64,000 bases of DNA. Origin: Azospirillum doebereinerae. Its GTDB lineage: Bacteria > Pseudomonadota > Alphaproteobacteria > Azospirillales > Azospirillaceae. Location: contig NZ_RZIJ01000013.1 of the NCBI RefSeq assembly GCF_003989665.1, positions 1-64,000 of the forward strand. The letters are read 5' to 3'. Below are positions 8,679 to 17,163 of this stretch, in pieces. Within the stretch, counting starts at the first letter, position 1. Every line of letters begins with the position of its first letter. The position numbers and the translations under genes are program-made. The notes beneath the pieces were generated by a model, which searched no databases, was not told where the DNA came from, and was given only the letters and a program-made list of their open reading frames with translations.

Positions 8679-9437
8679 ATGGCCCTGCCGCAAGACCGTC
8701 CGCCCACCCCCGCCACGGCCCCCACATTGGCCGCCCTGGAGCTCGCCGGCTACGACGAGGGCTGGGACAGCAAATGGACCGACATGCGCCGTCACGGGCC
8801 GACCGGCCGGCATCTGCGCCGGATCATCGCCCGCATCATCGCCGACCTGCCGGCGCAGACCGTGCTGGACGTCGGCTGCGGCGAGGGCTCGCTGATCCAG
8901 GCGCTGCGCGCCGGGAAGCCGGCGGTCTACAGCGGCGCCGACTTCTCGGAGAGCGCGCTGCGCATCGCCCGCCAGCGGACGCCCGACGCCGAGTTCTTCC
9001 GCCTCGACCTGACGGAGGGGGCGCTCGACCGCCGCTTCGACCTCGTGCTGTGCACCGACGTGGTCGAACACATCGAGGACGACGTAACCGCCATCGCCAA
9101 CCTCGCCCGGATGACCGGGAAACACCTGCTGGTCGCCACCATGCAGGGCCGCATGCGTGCCTACGAGAAGGGCGTCGGCCATGTCCGCAACTACCGCTAC
9201 GGCGAGCTGAAGGCGAAGGTCGAGGCCACCGGGCTGGTGGTCGACCGGGTGGTGCAGTGGGGGTTCCCCTTCTTCTCGCCGCTCTACCGCGACCTTCTGA
9301 CGCTGACCGGCGCGCGCGGCACCGAGGGGGAATACGGACCGGTCCGCCGCCTCGTCGCCGAGGCGCTCTACACCCTGTTCCTGTCCAACCGCTGGGACCG
9401 GGGCGACTACGTCTTCGTTCTGGCCCGGCGCCCCTGA
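8679..9437 (+). CDS. SAM-dependent methyltransferase
   Basis: A 252-residue class I methyltransferase with motif I VLDVGCGEGSL and the acidic motif DVVEHIEDD. ATG 8679 is preceded by a strong AGGAGAGG site, and only 9 bases separate it from the upstream methyltransferase, so the two are co-expressed. It is probably a glycan- or sugar-modifying methylase; the substrate is not visible. The gene ends 22 bases from the convergent stop of the next gene. Confidence 0.75.
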   Translation: MALPQDRPPTPATAPTLAALELAGYDEGWDSKWTDMRRHGPTGRHLRRIIARIIADLPAQTVLDVGCGEGSLIQALRAGKPAVYSGADFSESALRIARQRTPDAEFFRLDLTEGALDRRFDLVLCTDVVEHIEDDVTAIANLARMTGKHLLVATMQGRMRAYEKGVGHVRNYRYGELKAKVEATGLVVDRVVQWGFPFFSPLYRDLLTLTGARGTEGEYGPVRRLVAEALYTLFLSNRWDRGDYVFVLARRP

Positions 9438-9459
9438 GCCGGAGCCTCCGCAACCGCTC

Positions 9460-10659
9460 TCAAACGGTATCCCGGACCATGGTTCCGCCGCCCGCCCGCC
9501 GCTCCTCGACCAGCGTGAGGAAGGACAAGGCGGCGGACCGCCAGGAGAAGCTCTCCTCGACCCGCGCCCGGCCCCGCCCGCCGAACCCGGCGCGCAGCGC
9601 CGCGTCCCCGGCCAGACGGCGGAGCGCGGCGGCCAAGGCGTCGGGCTCCTCCGGCGGGACGAGGAAGCCGGTCTCGCCCTCCACCACCAGATCGCACGCG
9701 CCGGCCACGGCCGAGGCGACGACCGGCAGGCCGCTCGCCATCGCCTCCAGCACCACGTTGGGCATCCCCTCGTCGCGCGAGGGCAGGACGAAGACGTCGG
9801 CCTTGCGGTAGACATCGGCGAGCGCCGTGCGGCTGAGCCAGCCATGGATGCGCACCCGACCGGCCAGCCCGAGGCCGGCGGCCTGGCTTTCCAGCGCGTC
9901 GCGCCATTCGCCGTCGCCGACCACGTCCAACGCGACGTTGTCCAGGCCCGGCCGGGCGAGGGCGTCGATCAACACGTCGATCCCCTTCTGCGCCACCAGC
10001 CGGCCGACCGCCAGCAGGCGCACCGGCCCATCGGAAGAGCGTGTGGGGGCGGCCCCTTCGGCAACGGCCCGGGCCGGGGCGGCGGGGTGGAAGAGGGTGG
10101 AGTCCACGCCGTTGGGAATGACCGGGATGTCCAGGCCGGGCATGAAGCCCTTGGCCAGATCGGCCAGGCCGGCGCTGTTGGCGGTGACCGCCGCCGCTTG
10201 GCGCCACACCGTCCGCGTCATGGGGGCGAGCAGCCGGTGGAAGCGGTCCACCCCCTCGCAACGGAAGCCCGGCACGTCGCCGCCGCGCAGGCAGACCACG
10301 TAGGGAACCCCGGTCAGCTGGCGCAGCAGCCAGGTGACCGGGCCGCTGGGAATGCCGATGAAGGCAAGCGCCGCGTCGGGCCGCCAGCGAGCGGCCAGCA
10401 CCGGCGCCACCAGCGAGGCCCCCGCCATGTAGAGCGCCATCTCGCCGATGCGGCCACGGTCGGGCCGGCGGCGGAAGGCCGGAAGGCGGTGGATGACCGC
10501 GCCGTCCGTCTCCTCGCGCCAGGGCAGGCCGGGGTAATGGGTGGTCAGCACCCGCACCTCGCAGCCCATGGCCGTCCATTCGCGGATCAGGTGCCGGCTC
10601 GCCGTGGCGGCACCCCCGCCGATCGGCGGGTATTCGTAATTCAGGAAAAGCAGCTTCAT
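9460..10659 (-). CDS. GT4 glycosyltransferase
   Basis: A 399-residue GT-B enzyme of family GT4. The N-terminus [14 protein letters not shown] is the usual acceptor-side glycine loop. The C-terminal half has a perfect EX7E motif ([15 protein letters not shown]) for NDP-sugar binding. It is soluble or peripheral on the cytoplasmic face. ATG 10659 lies 36 bases downstream of the GT2 gene on the same strand, so the two probably form an operon. The sugar donor cannot be told from the sequence. Confidence 0.8.
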   Translation of the reverse strand: MKLLFLNYEYPPIGGGAATASRHLIREWTAMGCEVRVLTTHYPGLPWREETDGAVIHRLPAFRRRPDRGRIGEMALYMAGASLVAPVLAARWRPDAALAFIGIPSGPVTWLLRQLTGVPYVVCLRGGDVPGFRCEGVDRFHRLLAPMTRTVWRQAAAVTANSAGLADLAKGFMPGLDIPVIPNGVDSTLFHPAAPARAVAEGAAPTRSSDGPVRLLAVGRLVAQKGIDVLIDALARPGLDNVALDVVGDGEWRDALESQAAGLGLAGRVRIHGWLSRTALADVYRKADVFVLPSRDEGMPNVVLEAMASGLPVVASAVAGACDLVVEGETGFLVPPEEPDALAAALRRLAGDAALRAGFGGRGRARVEESFSWRSAALSFLTLVEERRAGGGTMVRDTV

Positions 10660-10695
10660 GGCGCGGACCCCGTCGTAGCGCCCCTCAGCGCCCCC

Positions 10696-11721
10696 TTACC
10701 GGCCATGGTCGACCACGGCCATCGAATGCACCTCCCCGACCGCGCGGCCGGCACCCCGGCGCGCGTGCGGCCGGTTGGCGGCCTCGCTGCCCTTGCCCAG
10801 CCTTTCGCCGATCAGGTAGAGCGGCCGGCTCTTCACCTCGCCGTAGATGCGGCCGATGTACTCGCCCATGATGCCGAAGCAGAAGATTTGCAAGCCGGTG
10901 AACAGCAGGCCGATCAGGAAGACCGACAGCGGCTCGGGCACCCAGGTTCCGGTCCACGCCCACCACGACAGGGCCGAGACCGCCCCGACGATCGAGGACA
11001 CGAAGGTGATCAACCCGACGATCGACATGATGCGCAGGGGCATCGCCGAGGACGACACCAAGCCGTCCAGCGCCAGCCGGATCATCTTGCGCAGCGGGTA
11101 TTTGGTGACCCCGGCGTAACGGCGCTCCCGGTGGTAGGGGACGCCCTCCTGCCGGTACCCCAGCCAGCTGATCATGGCGCGCAGCAGGCGGTGCTGCTCC
11201 GGCATGGAGCGCAGCGCGTCGATGACGGTGCGGTCCATCAGTCGGAAATCTCCGACGTTGGAAGGGATGTGGACGTCGGAGATGGCGTTGATCAGCCAGT
11301 AGAAGACCTTGGCCGTGACCAGCTTGAAGCGGCTCTCGCCGTCGCGCGACAGGCGCTGCCCGTAGACGACCTGGGCGCCGCTGCGCCATCTCTCCAGCAT
11401 GGGAAGGATGGTTTCGGGGGGATCCTGGAGGTCGGAATCGATGATGACGACGGCGTCGCCCTCGACATGGTCGAGCCCGGCGGTCAGCGCCATCTGGTGG
11501 CCGAAGCAGCGCGACAGGCGCAGCACGGCGACGCGGGGGTCGCGCTTGCAGATCTCGTTGAGGATGAAGGGGGTCCGGTCGGTGCTGCCGTCGTCGATGT
11601 AGACGACCTCCAGCTCCTCCTCGATGCCATCCAGCGCCGCGCAGAGACGCCGATGGAACTCGGCGATGACCCCTTCCTCGTTGTGGCAGGGGGCGATGAC
11701 GGAAACCATCCGCGTGTTCAT
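10696..11721 (-). CDS. Polyprenyl-phosphate glycosyltransferase, GT2 (GtrB/ArnC-like)
   Basis: A 341-residue protein with a GT2 domain (VIAPCHNEEG, DDGSTD and the metal-binding DSDLQDPPE) followed by two C-terminal transmembrane helices. This is the layout of GtrB, ArnC and dolichol-phosphate mannose synthases, which transfer a sugar from an NDP donor to undecaprenyl phosphate. The frame extends to a TTG at 11778, but ATG 11721 with a nearby GGTGAG gives the family-typical N-terminus. The lipid-linked product would suit the two GT-C enzymes in this window (19796-21481 and 37343-39070); that link is inference. Confidence 0.82.
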   Translation of the reverse strand: MNTRMVSVIAPCHNEEGVIAEFHRRLCAALDGIEEELEVVYIDDGSTDRTPFILNEICKRDPRVAVLRLSRCFGHQMALTAGLDHVEGDAVVIIDSDLQDPPETILPMLERWRSGAQVVYGQRLSRDGESRFKLVTAKVFYWLINAISDVHIPSNVGDFRLMDRTVIDALRSMPEQHRLLRAMISWLGYRQEGVPYHRERRYAGVTKYPLRKMIRLALDGLVSSSAMPLRIMSIVGLITFVSSIVGAVSALSWWAWTGTWVPEPLSVFLIGLLFTGLQIFCFGIMGEYIGRIYGEVKSRPLYLIGERLGKGSEAANRPHARRGAGRAVGEVHSMAVVDHGR

Positions 11722-11885
11722 GAACTCACCAGCTTCCCGCCGGAGCAGCGCAGGTCCCATCCGGCCGTTGCGCGGCAATGAGAGTCCCGCCGCCGCCCTT
11801 TCCTAGCGGCTCCCCCCCTTAAGTCAACCGCAATCTCTGGGACCGGACAAGGCCCGGCCGGCCGGAGGAATGGCCGCCCGTAGCC

Positions 11886-12926
11886 TCACTGCCCATGGGC
11901 GGCGTCGATGAACCGGGCGACGGCGGACCAGGAGATCTCGGCGATCTCCTTGTTGTTGTCCGCCCCATGCCCGAAGGCGTCGCCATGCCGGCTGTGCTCA
12001 CGGAACACGAAGCCGTCGGCACGGCCCTCGACGCCGAAATAGGCGTGACGCTTCAGTTCCGCCAGGATCTGGTAGTCGTAATGATGCGCGCCTGCCGGGA
12101 AGATCTCCAGCACGGCGCCGTGCGGCGGCAGCCACAGCAGGTTCGTCATCCCGTTGCCGTGCACGCCGACGAGAAGATCGTAGCCCGCGGTTCTCCGCAC
12201 CTGCTCGTGCCAGGGCAGCTCGGCGTAATCCACCGCATCCACCTGGATGCCGCCCTCCTCCAGCGTACGTAGAAGCTGCGCCTCGAGCGGGCCGGACAGG
12301 CAGCGCGGCGGCTTCCGCTTCACATAGAGGGCTCGCCGAACCTCGCCCGGCGCGGGGGGCGGCTTCGGCGAGGCCGCCACGTGGCGGAAAAGCACGTCCG
12401 CAAGCCCGCCCGTCCAGGCGCCCGCGATCGGCAGCACCGGCTCCAGGAACTTGTTGATCCGGGTCACGGCCAGGGTACGGTCGATCAGGACCACGTTGGT
12501 CAGGTCGACATCGGTCATGTCGGCCGGGGTCATCACCTCGACGTTCGGGTAGATGGCGGACAGAAGCTCCTTCTGGATGTTGTTCTGGGCCGGGTTTGTC
12601 CAGTTCCGGCTGGTGAAGACGATCCGGGCCACCGCCGCGTCCGGCAGATAGCTCCGGTGAAAGGCATGGAGGGCCAGGAATATCTCGATGAAGTGGAAAT
12701 AATGGCCGATGTAGTTCGGGTCATGCACCAGGAAGGTGACGTTGCGCCACGCCTCGGCATCCGGGATGGAGGGGAAGAACGGGACGGGCGCGTCGAAACC
12801 GATGTTGTGCCCCTGCTCCGCCCGGCGCCGAATGGAGGCGCGCTGAAACAGCCGAAAGGGCATGTGCTCCGCCAGGGAGGCGTGCGTCAATGCTGATGTA
12901 CGGTTGATCACGTCTTTATCCTGCAC
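11886..12926 (-). CDS. GT61 (DUF563) glycosyltransferase
   Basis: A 346-residue protein with the family GT61/DUF563 signature: a GVHGNGMTNLLWLPPH block followed by AVLEIFP, and an N-terminal region with GHYFHF. GT61 members include xylosyl- and N-acetylglucosaminyltransferases; bacterial ones occur in capsule and LPS clusters. The GTG at 12926 is the longest start. ATG 12860 (MPFRLF) has a better GGCGGAG site, so the N-terminus is uncertain by 22 residues. It is divergent from the TPR/GT9-like gene across a 223-bp gap. Confidence 0.78.
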   Translation of the reverse strand: MQDKDVINRTSALTHASLAEHMPFRLFQRASIRRRAEQGHNIGFDAPVPFFPSIPDAEAWRNVTFLVHDPNYIGHYFHFIEIFLALHAFHRSYLPDAAVARIVFTSRNWTNPAQNNIQKELLSAIYPNVEVMTPADMTDVDLTNVVLIDRTLAVTRINKFLEPVLPIAGAWTGGLADVLFRHVAASPKPPPAPGEVRRALYVKRKPPRCLSGPLEAQLLRTLEEGGIQVDAVDYAELPWHEQVRRTAGYDLLVGVHGNGMTNLLWLPPHGAVLEIFPAGAHHYDYQILAELKRHAYFGVEGRADGFVFREHSRHGDAFGHGADNNKEIAEISWSAVARFIDAAHGQ

Positions 12927-13149
12927 AGGGGCGACAGTTCGAATTCTCTAAGTTTATTCAAATCCTACCCAGCGCCGCCGATCCTAGACCACGACGGATC
13001 GGCCTGTCACCTGCTGTCCATGCCGTCAGGCGTCGGCATCGACGCGGCGAACGCTTTCTCTTCGCCCTTGACGTTCGGCGATGATATGAGCGTCCTCCTG
13101 CGGAAACACGCCCTTGCCTTTCCGAACGCGGCCGCCTCCACGGTGCATG
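12927..13149. other. Divergent intergenic region
   Basis: 223 bp between two divergent glycosyltransferase genes. The first 40 bases are AT-rich relative to the surroundings (around the ctaagtttattcaaat stretch), as expected for promoters in both directions, but no convincing -35/-10 pair could be assigned. Confidence 0.4.
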
Positions 13150-14796
13150 ATGTCGAACGAAACACCTTCCTTTCCGATCACGGTGGAGGCCCTCCCGTCC
13201 AGAGAGGGAATGGAGGCCGCCCTCCGCACGGACGCCCCGCCCCGGGGCCTGGAGGCATTGGGCCACGGCGCTTTGGATACGGCGACCGCGATGCTGGACG
13301 CACGGCACCATCACAGCGAGGGGCGTCTGTTCGTCGCGCGCCTCCTGTACGACGCGATACTTGCCGTTGAGCCGACGCATCACGACGCCCTGCATGGCCT
13401 TGCCGTTCTCCTGGTCCAGTGGGGCGACGTGAAGGGCGGCCTCGACCTGATCGGCCGGGCGGTGGACCGCCACGGCATGACCAACGATCTCGACCGCACG
13501 CTGGCCCGCCTGACCAGGTTTTACCTGGAGCGTTTCGTCCAGCCGACGGACGGCCTCTCCCGGCGGATCGACGTGATCGCCCCCCTGATGCCGAAGCTCC
13601 GGCAATCGCCCGCCGCCTACGAACAGCTGTTCTTCCATTTCGGCGGCGCCACCCCGAAGCTGCGCAGGGAAGGCCATTACCGGACCGCTGCCCGCTTCGC
13701 CAAGGTCGCTACGCTCATCGAGCCGGGCCGCTTCGACATCCTCTTCAACCTCGGCTTCTTCCTGGAGGCGGACGGGGACTTCGAAGGCGCGGCGGCGGCG
13801 TACCGGCATGCGGCGGCGGCCGGTGACCGCAGCCAGCACGCGCACGCCTGCATGATGTCGATGCACCTCGCCTTCCGGCTCGGACGCTGGTCGGAGTTCA
13901 AGGGGTTGCTGGCCCACAAATACGACTACGACGTGGTGGGCTGGTGGAAGACCCATCTGCCCGTTCCGATCTGGGACGGCACCATCCGGGAAGGCGCACG
14001 CATCCTCATCAACGGGGAATCGGGCTTCGGCGACGTCATCCAATGCCTGCGCTACGCCGATTACTTCAGCCAGCGTGGCATGATCGTGCACATCGTCTGC
14101 GTTCCCGGCCTGAAAGCTCTGTGCGCGCTGGGCAAGGGGGTGACGAGCGCCCTCACCCAAGGAGACCGGCTTCCCCCCGTCGATTTCCGCGCGCAGTCGT
14201 TCGACCTCTTCTACACGCTCGAAACCGACGCCGCCCGTTGCTTCGGCAGCGGCCCGTACATCGAGATTGCGAAGAGTCCTCACCGGGCGCCGACGCTGGA
14301 ACGCAGGGACGGCGATGTTCTGATCGGCATCAAGTGGACGACGACCGACGCCACCAAGGACCTGCCGCTGGCGCTGTTCGCCAAGCTGCTGCTGCGGGAC
14401 GGCATTCGTCTGGTCAGCCTCCAGCCGGAACCACCGGACGCGGAGAGCGGGCTCACGGTCGAACGGCCGCTCGATTCGTATTTCGCCGATCCGGCTTACG
14501 CCTTCGTCAGCACGGCCTGGGTCATCGACCAGATGGATCTGGTGGTCACGGCGGACAGCGTGATCGCGCATCTGGCCGGCGCGGTCGGGGCCAAGACCTG
14601 GGTGGCGCTGAAGCCGGTGCCCGACTGCCGCTGGCTCGTCGACCGGACCGACACGCCCTTCTACGACAGCGCTACCCTGTTCCGGCAGGCCCCGGACGAG
14701 CCCTGGTCGGCGGTCTTCGACCGCATGGCCGAGGCGCTCCGGCAGCGTCTGGAAGCCGTTCGCCCGGTGGTCCAACCCATGGCCCGGCCGATCTGA
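13150..14796 (+). CDS. TPR protein fused to a GT9-like (heptosyltransferase-like) domain
   Basis: This 548-residue protein has an N-terminal half of helical TPR-like repeats. Its C-terminal half resembles GT9-type transferases found in many TPR proteins: INGESGFGDVIQCLRYA opens the Rossmann-like part, and VVTADSVIAHLAGAVGAKTW with DCRWLVDR is the donor-site block. Possible starts are TTG 13114, ATG 13147, ATG 13150 and ATG 13210; the last has a GAGAGGG site very close to it. I chose 13150. No membrane segment is visible. The donor and acceptor are unknown, and a protein acceptor is possible given the TPRs. Confidence 0.7.
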   Translation: MSNETPSFPITVEALPSREGMEAALRTDAPPRGLEALGHGALDTATAMLDARHHHSEGRLFVARLLYDAILAVEPTHHDALHGLAVLLVQWGDVKGGLDLIGRAVDRHGMTNDLDRTLARLTRFYLERFVQPTDGLSRRIDVIAPLMPKLRQSPAAYEQLFFHFGGATPKLRREGHYRTAARFAKVATLIEPGRFDILFNLGFFLEADGDFEGAAAAYRHAAAAGDRSQHAHACMMSMHLAFRLGRWSEFKGLLAHKYDYDVVGWWKTHLPVPIWDGTIREGARILINGESGFGDVIQCLRYADYFSQRGMIVHIVCVPGLKALCALGKGVTSALTQGDRLPPVDFRAQSFDLFYTLETDAARCFGSGPYIEIAKSPHRAPTLERRDGDVLIGIKWTTTDATKDLPLALFAKLLLRDGIRLVSLQPEPPDAESGLTVERPLDSYFADPAYAFVSTAWVIDQMDLVVTADSVIAHLAGAVGAKTWVALKPVPDCRWLVDRTDTPFYDSATLFRQAPDEPWSAVFDRMAEALRQRLEAVRPVVQPMARPI

Positions 14797-14917
14797 AGGC
14801 CACCGCCCGCAACCGGGCCGGGTGCGGAGGCGGGGCGGGGCGGGGCGGGGAATCTTGCAAAAGCACAGGGTATGGGATATTGCCGACCCCGTCCCCACGG
14901 AGGCCGGAAGACCCAGG

Positions 14918-15892
14918 ATGCCGTTTTCCTTCGAGAATAGCGCGCCTCCGCTCGGGCAGTTCAGCGGGCGGGCGAAATGGATGCTCGCGGCCAAGGGGGC
15001 GGTCACCGTCCTGCTGGTGGCGTGGCTGCTGCGCCGCGTCGATTGGCTGCTGGCCGCGGACCGGCTCCGGCACGCCGACGGCGGCTGGCTGTTCGGCGGG
15101 TTCGCCCTAGTCTGCGGCGCGCTGCTGGTGACCACGATCCGCTGGCAATGGGCCGGCGCCGCCGTCGGCCTGTCGCTCCCGCTGAACCAGGCCGTCCGCC
15201 ACAGCCTGGTCGGCCAGTTCTTCGGGCAGGTCCTGCCGGCCGGGGTCGGGGTGGACGCCGTGCGCGGCTGGCTGGCCTACCGGTCCGGCCACCCCGCCGA
15301 AGGGGTGGTGGCCAGCCTGCTGATCGACCGGCTGGCCGGGCTGCTCGGCCTTCTCCTCCTCGACATCGTCGCCGCCGTCACCCTGCTCTATCATATCGCA
15401 CCCGACTTTGCCCTGGCCGGGCTGCTGGCCGGTGCGGTGATGGTCGGCAGCTTCGCCGCGGTCCTCTTCCTCAACCGGATCCCCCTGCCGGCGCGCCTGA
15501 GGCTGCGGCTGTTCGACACGTTGCGGACGATCCTGCGCAGCGCCGAGAAGGGGCTGACCACCCCGGCCTCGCTCAACGCCCTGGCGCTGTCCCTGCTGGT
15601 CCAGATCCTGTTCGTCGGGGCGGTGCTGCTGTTGGCCCGCGCCCTGGGCGCCCCGATCGGCGTGCAGGCGGGCTTCGCCGTGGTGCCGATCGCGCTGACG
15701 CTCGCCTCGATGCCGATCTCCCTGAACGGCTGGGGCATCCGGGAGGGCGCCATGGTCGCCGGCCTGCAGGTCCACGGCGTCGGCGTCGACGACGCCTTCC
15801 TGGTGTCCGTGCTGCTGGGCACGGCGCTGCTCCTGGCCTCGCTGCCCGGCGGACTCCTGTGGTTCTTCAAGCCGCCGGAACGCCCGTCATAG
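14918..15892 (+). CDS. UPF0104/AglD-like flippase-domain membrane protein (second copy)
   Basis: A 324-residue polytopic membrane protein of the same family as the product of 5620-6579. Shared signatures are GQFFGQVLPAGVGVDAVRGW and LNGWGIREGAM. ATG 14918 has a GGAAG site 8 bases upstream; longer in-frame starts are not supported. Having two copies in one glycan region suggests two lipid-linked substrates, but this is conjecture since no biochemical role is proven for stand-alone members. Confidence 0.75.
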   Translation: MPFSFENSAPPLGQFSGRAKWMLAAKGAVTVLLVAWLLRRVDWLLAADRLRHADGGWLFGGFALVCGALLVTTIRWQWAGAAVGLSLPLNQAVRHSLVGQFFGQVLPAGVGVDAVRGWLAYRSGHPAEGVVASLLIDRLAGLLGLLLLDIVAAVTLLYHIAPDFALAGLLAGAVMVGSFAAVLFLNRIPLPARLRLRLFDTLRTILRSAEKGLTTPASLNALALSLLVQILFVGAVLLLARALGAPIGVQAGFAVVPIALTLASMPISLNGWGIREGAMVAGLQVHGVGVDDAFLVSVLLGTALLLASLPGGLLWFFKPPERPS

Positions 15893-15929
15893 GCCTTGCC
15901 CCCGGCTGTTTCGGGTGACCTGCCCCTCC

Positions 15930-15957
15930 GGCCGCCTCCGTTGTGGCGGCCCTTTCC
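15930..15957 (+). terminator. Possible weak terminator hairpin
   Basis: A perfect 7-bp GC stem (15930-15936 with 15945-15951) and an 8-base loop are followed only by cctttcc. It sits 37 bases after the flippase-like gene and before the GT9 gene. The short T run makes true termination doubtful. Confidence 0.35.
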
Positions 15958-15978
15958 ACCGTGCTATGAGCGTGGGCC

Positions 15979-17163
15979 ATGAATCTCAAGGCTCTCAAGC
16001 AGGCCGACTATTGGATCGGGTCGGTTCTCGCCATCCTCTTCACCCCCCTGGCCTGGGTCGCGCGCAAGCTGGCGCGGCGGGACCACGCTCCCGAGGTCCG
16101 CGGCCAGCTGGTGGTCGTGAAGATTCTCGGCGGCGGCAGCCTGCTGATCGCCCTGCCGGCCCTGCTGGCCCTGCGCGACCGCTACCCGGACACGCGCATC
16201 ACCCTGCTCTGCTCCCCGGCGGTGAAGAAATTCGCCGAGCTGGCGGGGGTCTTCGATGACTACGCCGTGATCTCCACCGACCGGGCCGGCGGCTTCCTGC
16301 TGAGCTGCCTGCACATCCTGCGCATGGTCTTCCGCGCCGACACAATCATCAATTTCGAGATGCACTCGAAGCTGACCAGCGTCTTCTGCCTGCTGACCCT
16401 GGCGCGCAACCGCATCGGGCTGACGCTGAGCTGGAACCAGTGGCAGAACAACCTGAGCACCCACTCCTTCTTCTACAACGACAGCGCGCCCATCTACCTC
16501 GCCTATTTCCAGATCGCCCGCGCGCTCGGCGGCACCATCCCGTCGATGGAGGAGACCGCCCGCCGCTTCCGGGCCCGCAACGGGCTGGAAGAGGCGCCGC
16601 CGGCCCCGCCGGACTGCCCGCGCCCCATCGTCGCCCTGGCGCCCTACTGCTCGGATCTGGTGCCGGAGCGCGAGTTCAGCGACGCCGAATGGGCCGTGGT
16701 GCTGAAGACCCGGCATCCCGAAGCGACCGGCACGGTCCTGGTCCTGGGCGGTCCCGCCGACAAGGCCCGCGCCGCCCGCACCCAGGCCCATCTCGGCGCC
16801 GCGCTGCCCGGCTGGCGGGTGGTCGACCTCGCCGGCAAGGAGAGCCTCACGGGGTCCGCCCGCTGGCTGACGATGGCGGACGAGCTGCTGACCATCGATT
16901 CCGGCGTCAACCACATCGCGCGGCTGCTGCCGGTCCCCATCACTTCCTACTGGGGGCCGACCGATCCCTACCGCCGGCTGGCCGCCTTCACGGACACGAC
17001 GCGCGAGACCGTGCTCTACCGCAAGTGCTTCTGCTCGCCCTGCGTCCACACGATGGACACCGCGCCCTGCCGGGGCAACAACATCTGCATGAAGCAGCAC
17101 ATCGCGCCGCCGGACACCCGCGCGGCCGAGACCGGCTGGCTCATTCGGGGAGACGCGTCTTGA
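15979..17163 (+). CDS. GT9 glycosyltransferase (heptosyltransferase-like)
   Basis: A 394-residue GT-B enzyme of family GT9. The N-terminal VKILGGGSLLIALPALLAL block is the family's acceptor-binding entry; the C-terminal IDSGVNHIARLLPVP with YWGPTDPYR is its donor site. An N-terminal hydrophobic stretch (residues 10-27) may tether it to the membrane. A cysteine-rich tail (CFCSPCVH, later CRGNNIC) ends the donor domain; a similar cysteine block occurs in some lipopolysaccharide GT9 enzymes. It overlaps the next gene by 4 bases (TTG within the stop), so the two products are probably made together. Confidence 0.8.
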   Translation: MNLKALKQADYWIGSVLAILFTPLAWVARKLARRDHAPEVRGQLVVVKILGGGSLLIALPALLALRDRYPDTRITLLCSPAVKKFAELAGVFDDYAVISTDRAGGFLLSCLHILRMVFRADTIINFEMHSKLTSVFCLLTLARNRIGLTLSWNQWQNNLSTHSFFYNDSAPIYLAYFQIARALGGTIPSMEETARRFRARNGLEEAPPAPPDCPRPIVALAPYCSDLVPEREFSDAEWAVVLKTRHPEATGTVLVLGGPADKARAARTQAHLGAALPGWRVVDLAGKESLTGSARWLTMADELLTIDSGVNHIARLLPVPITSYWGPTDPYRRLAAFTDTTRETVLYRKCFCSPCVHTMDTAPCRGNNICMKQHIAPPDTRAAETGWLIRGDAS

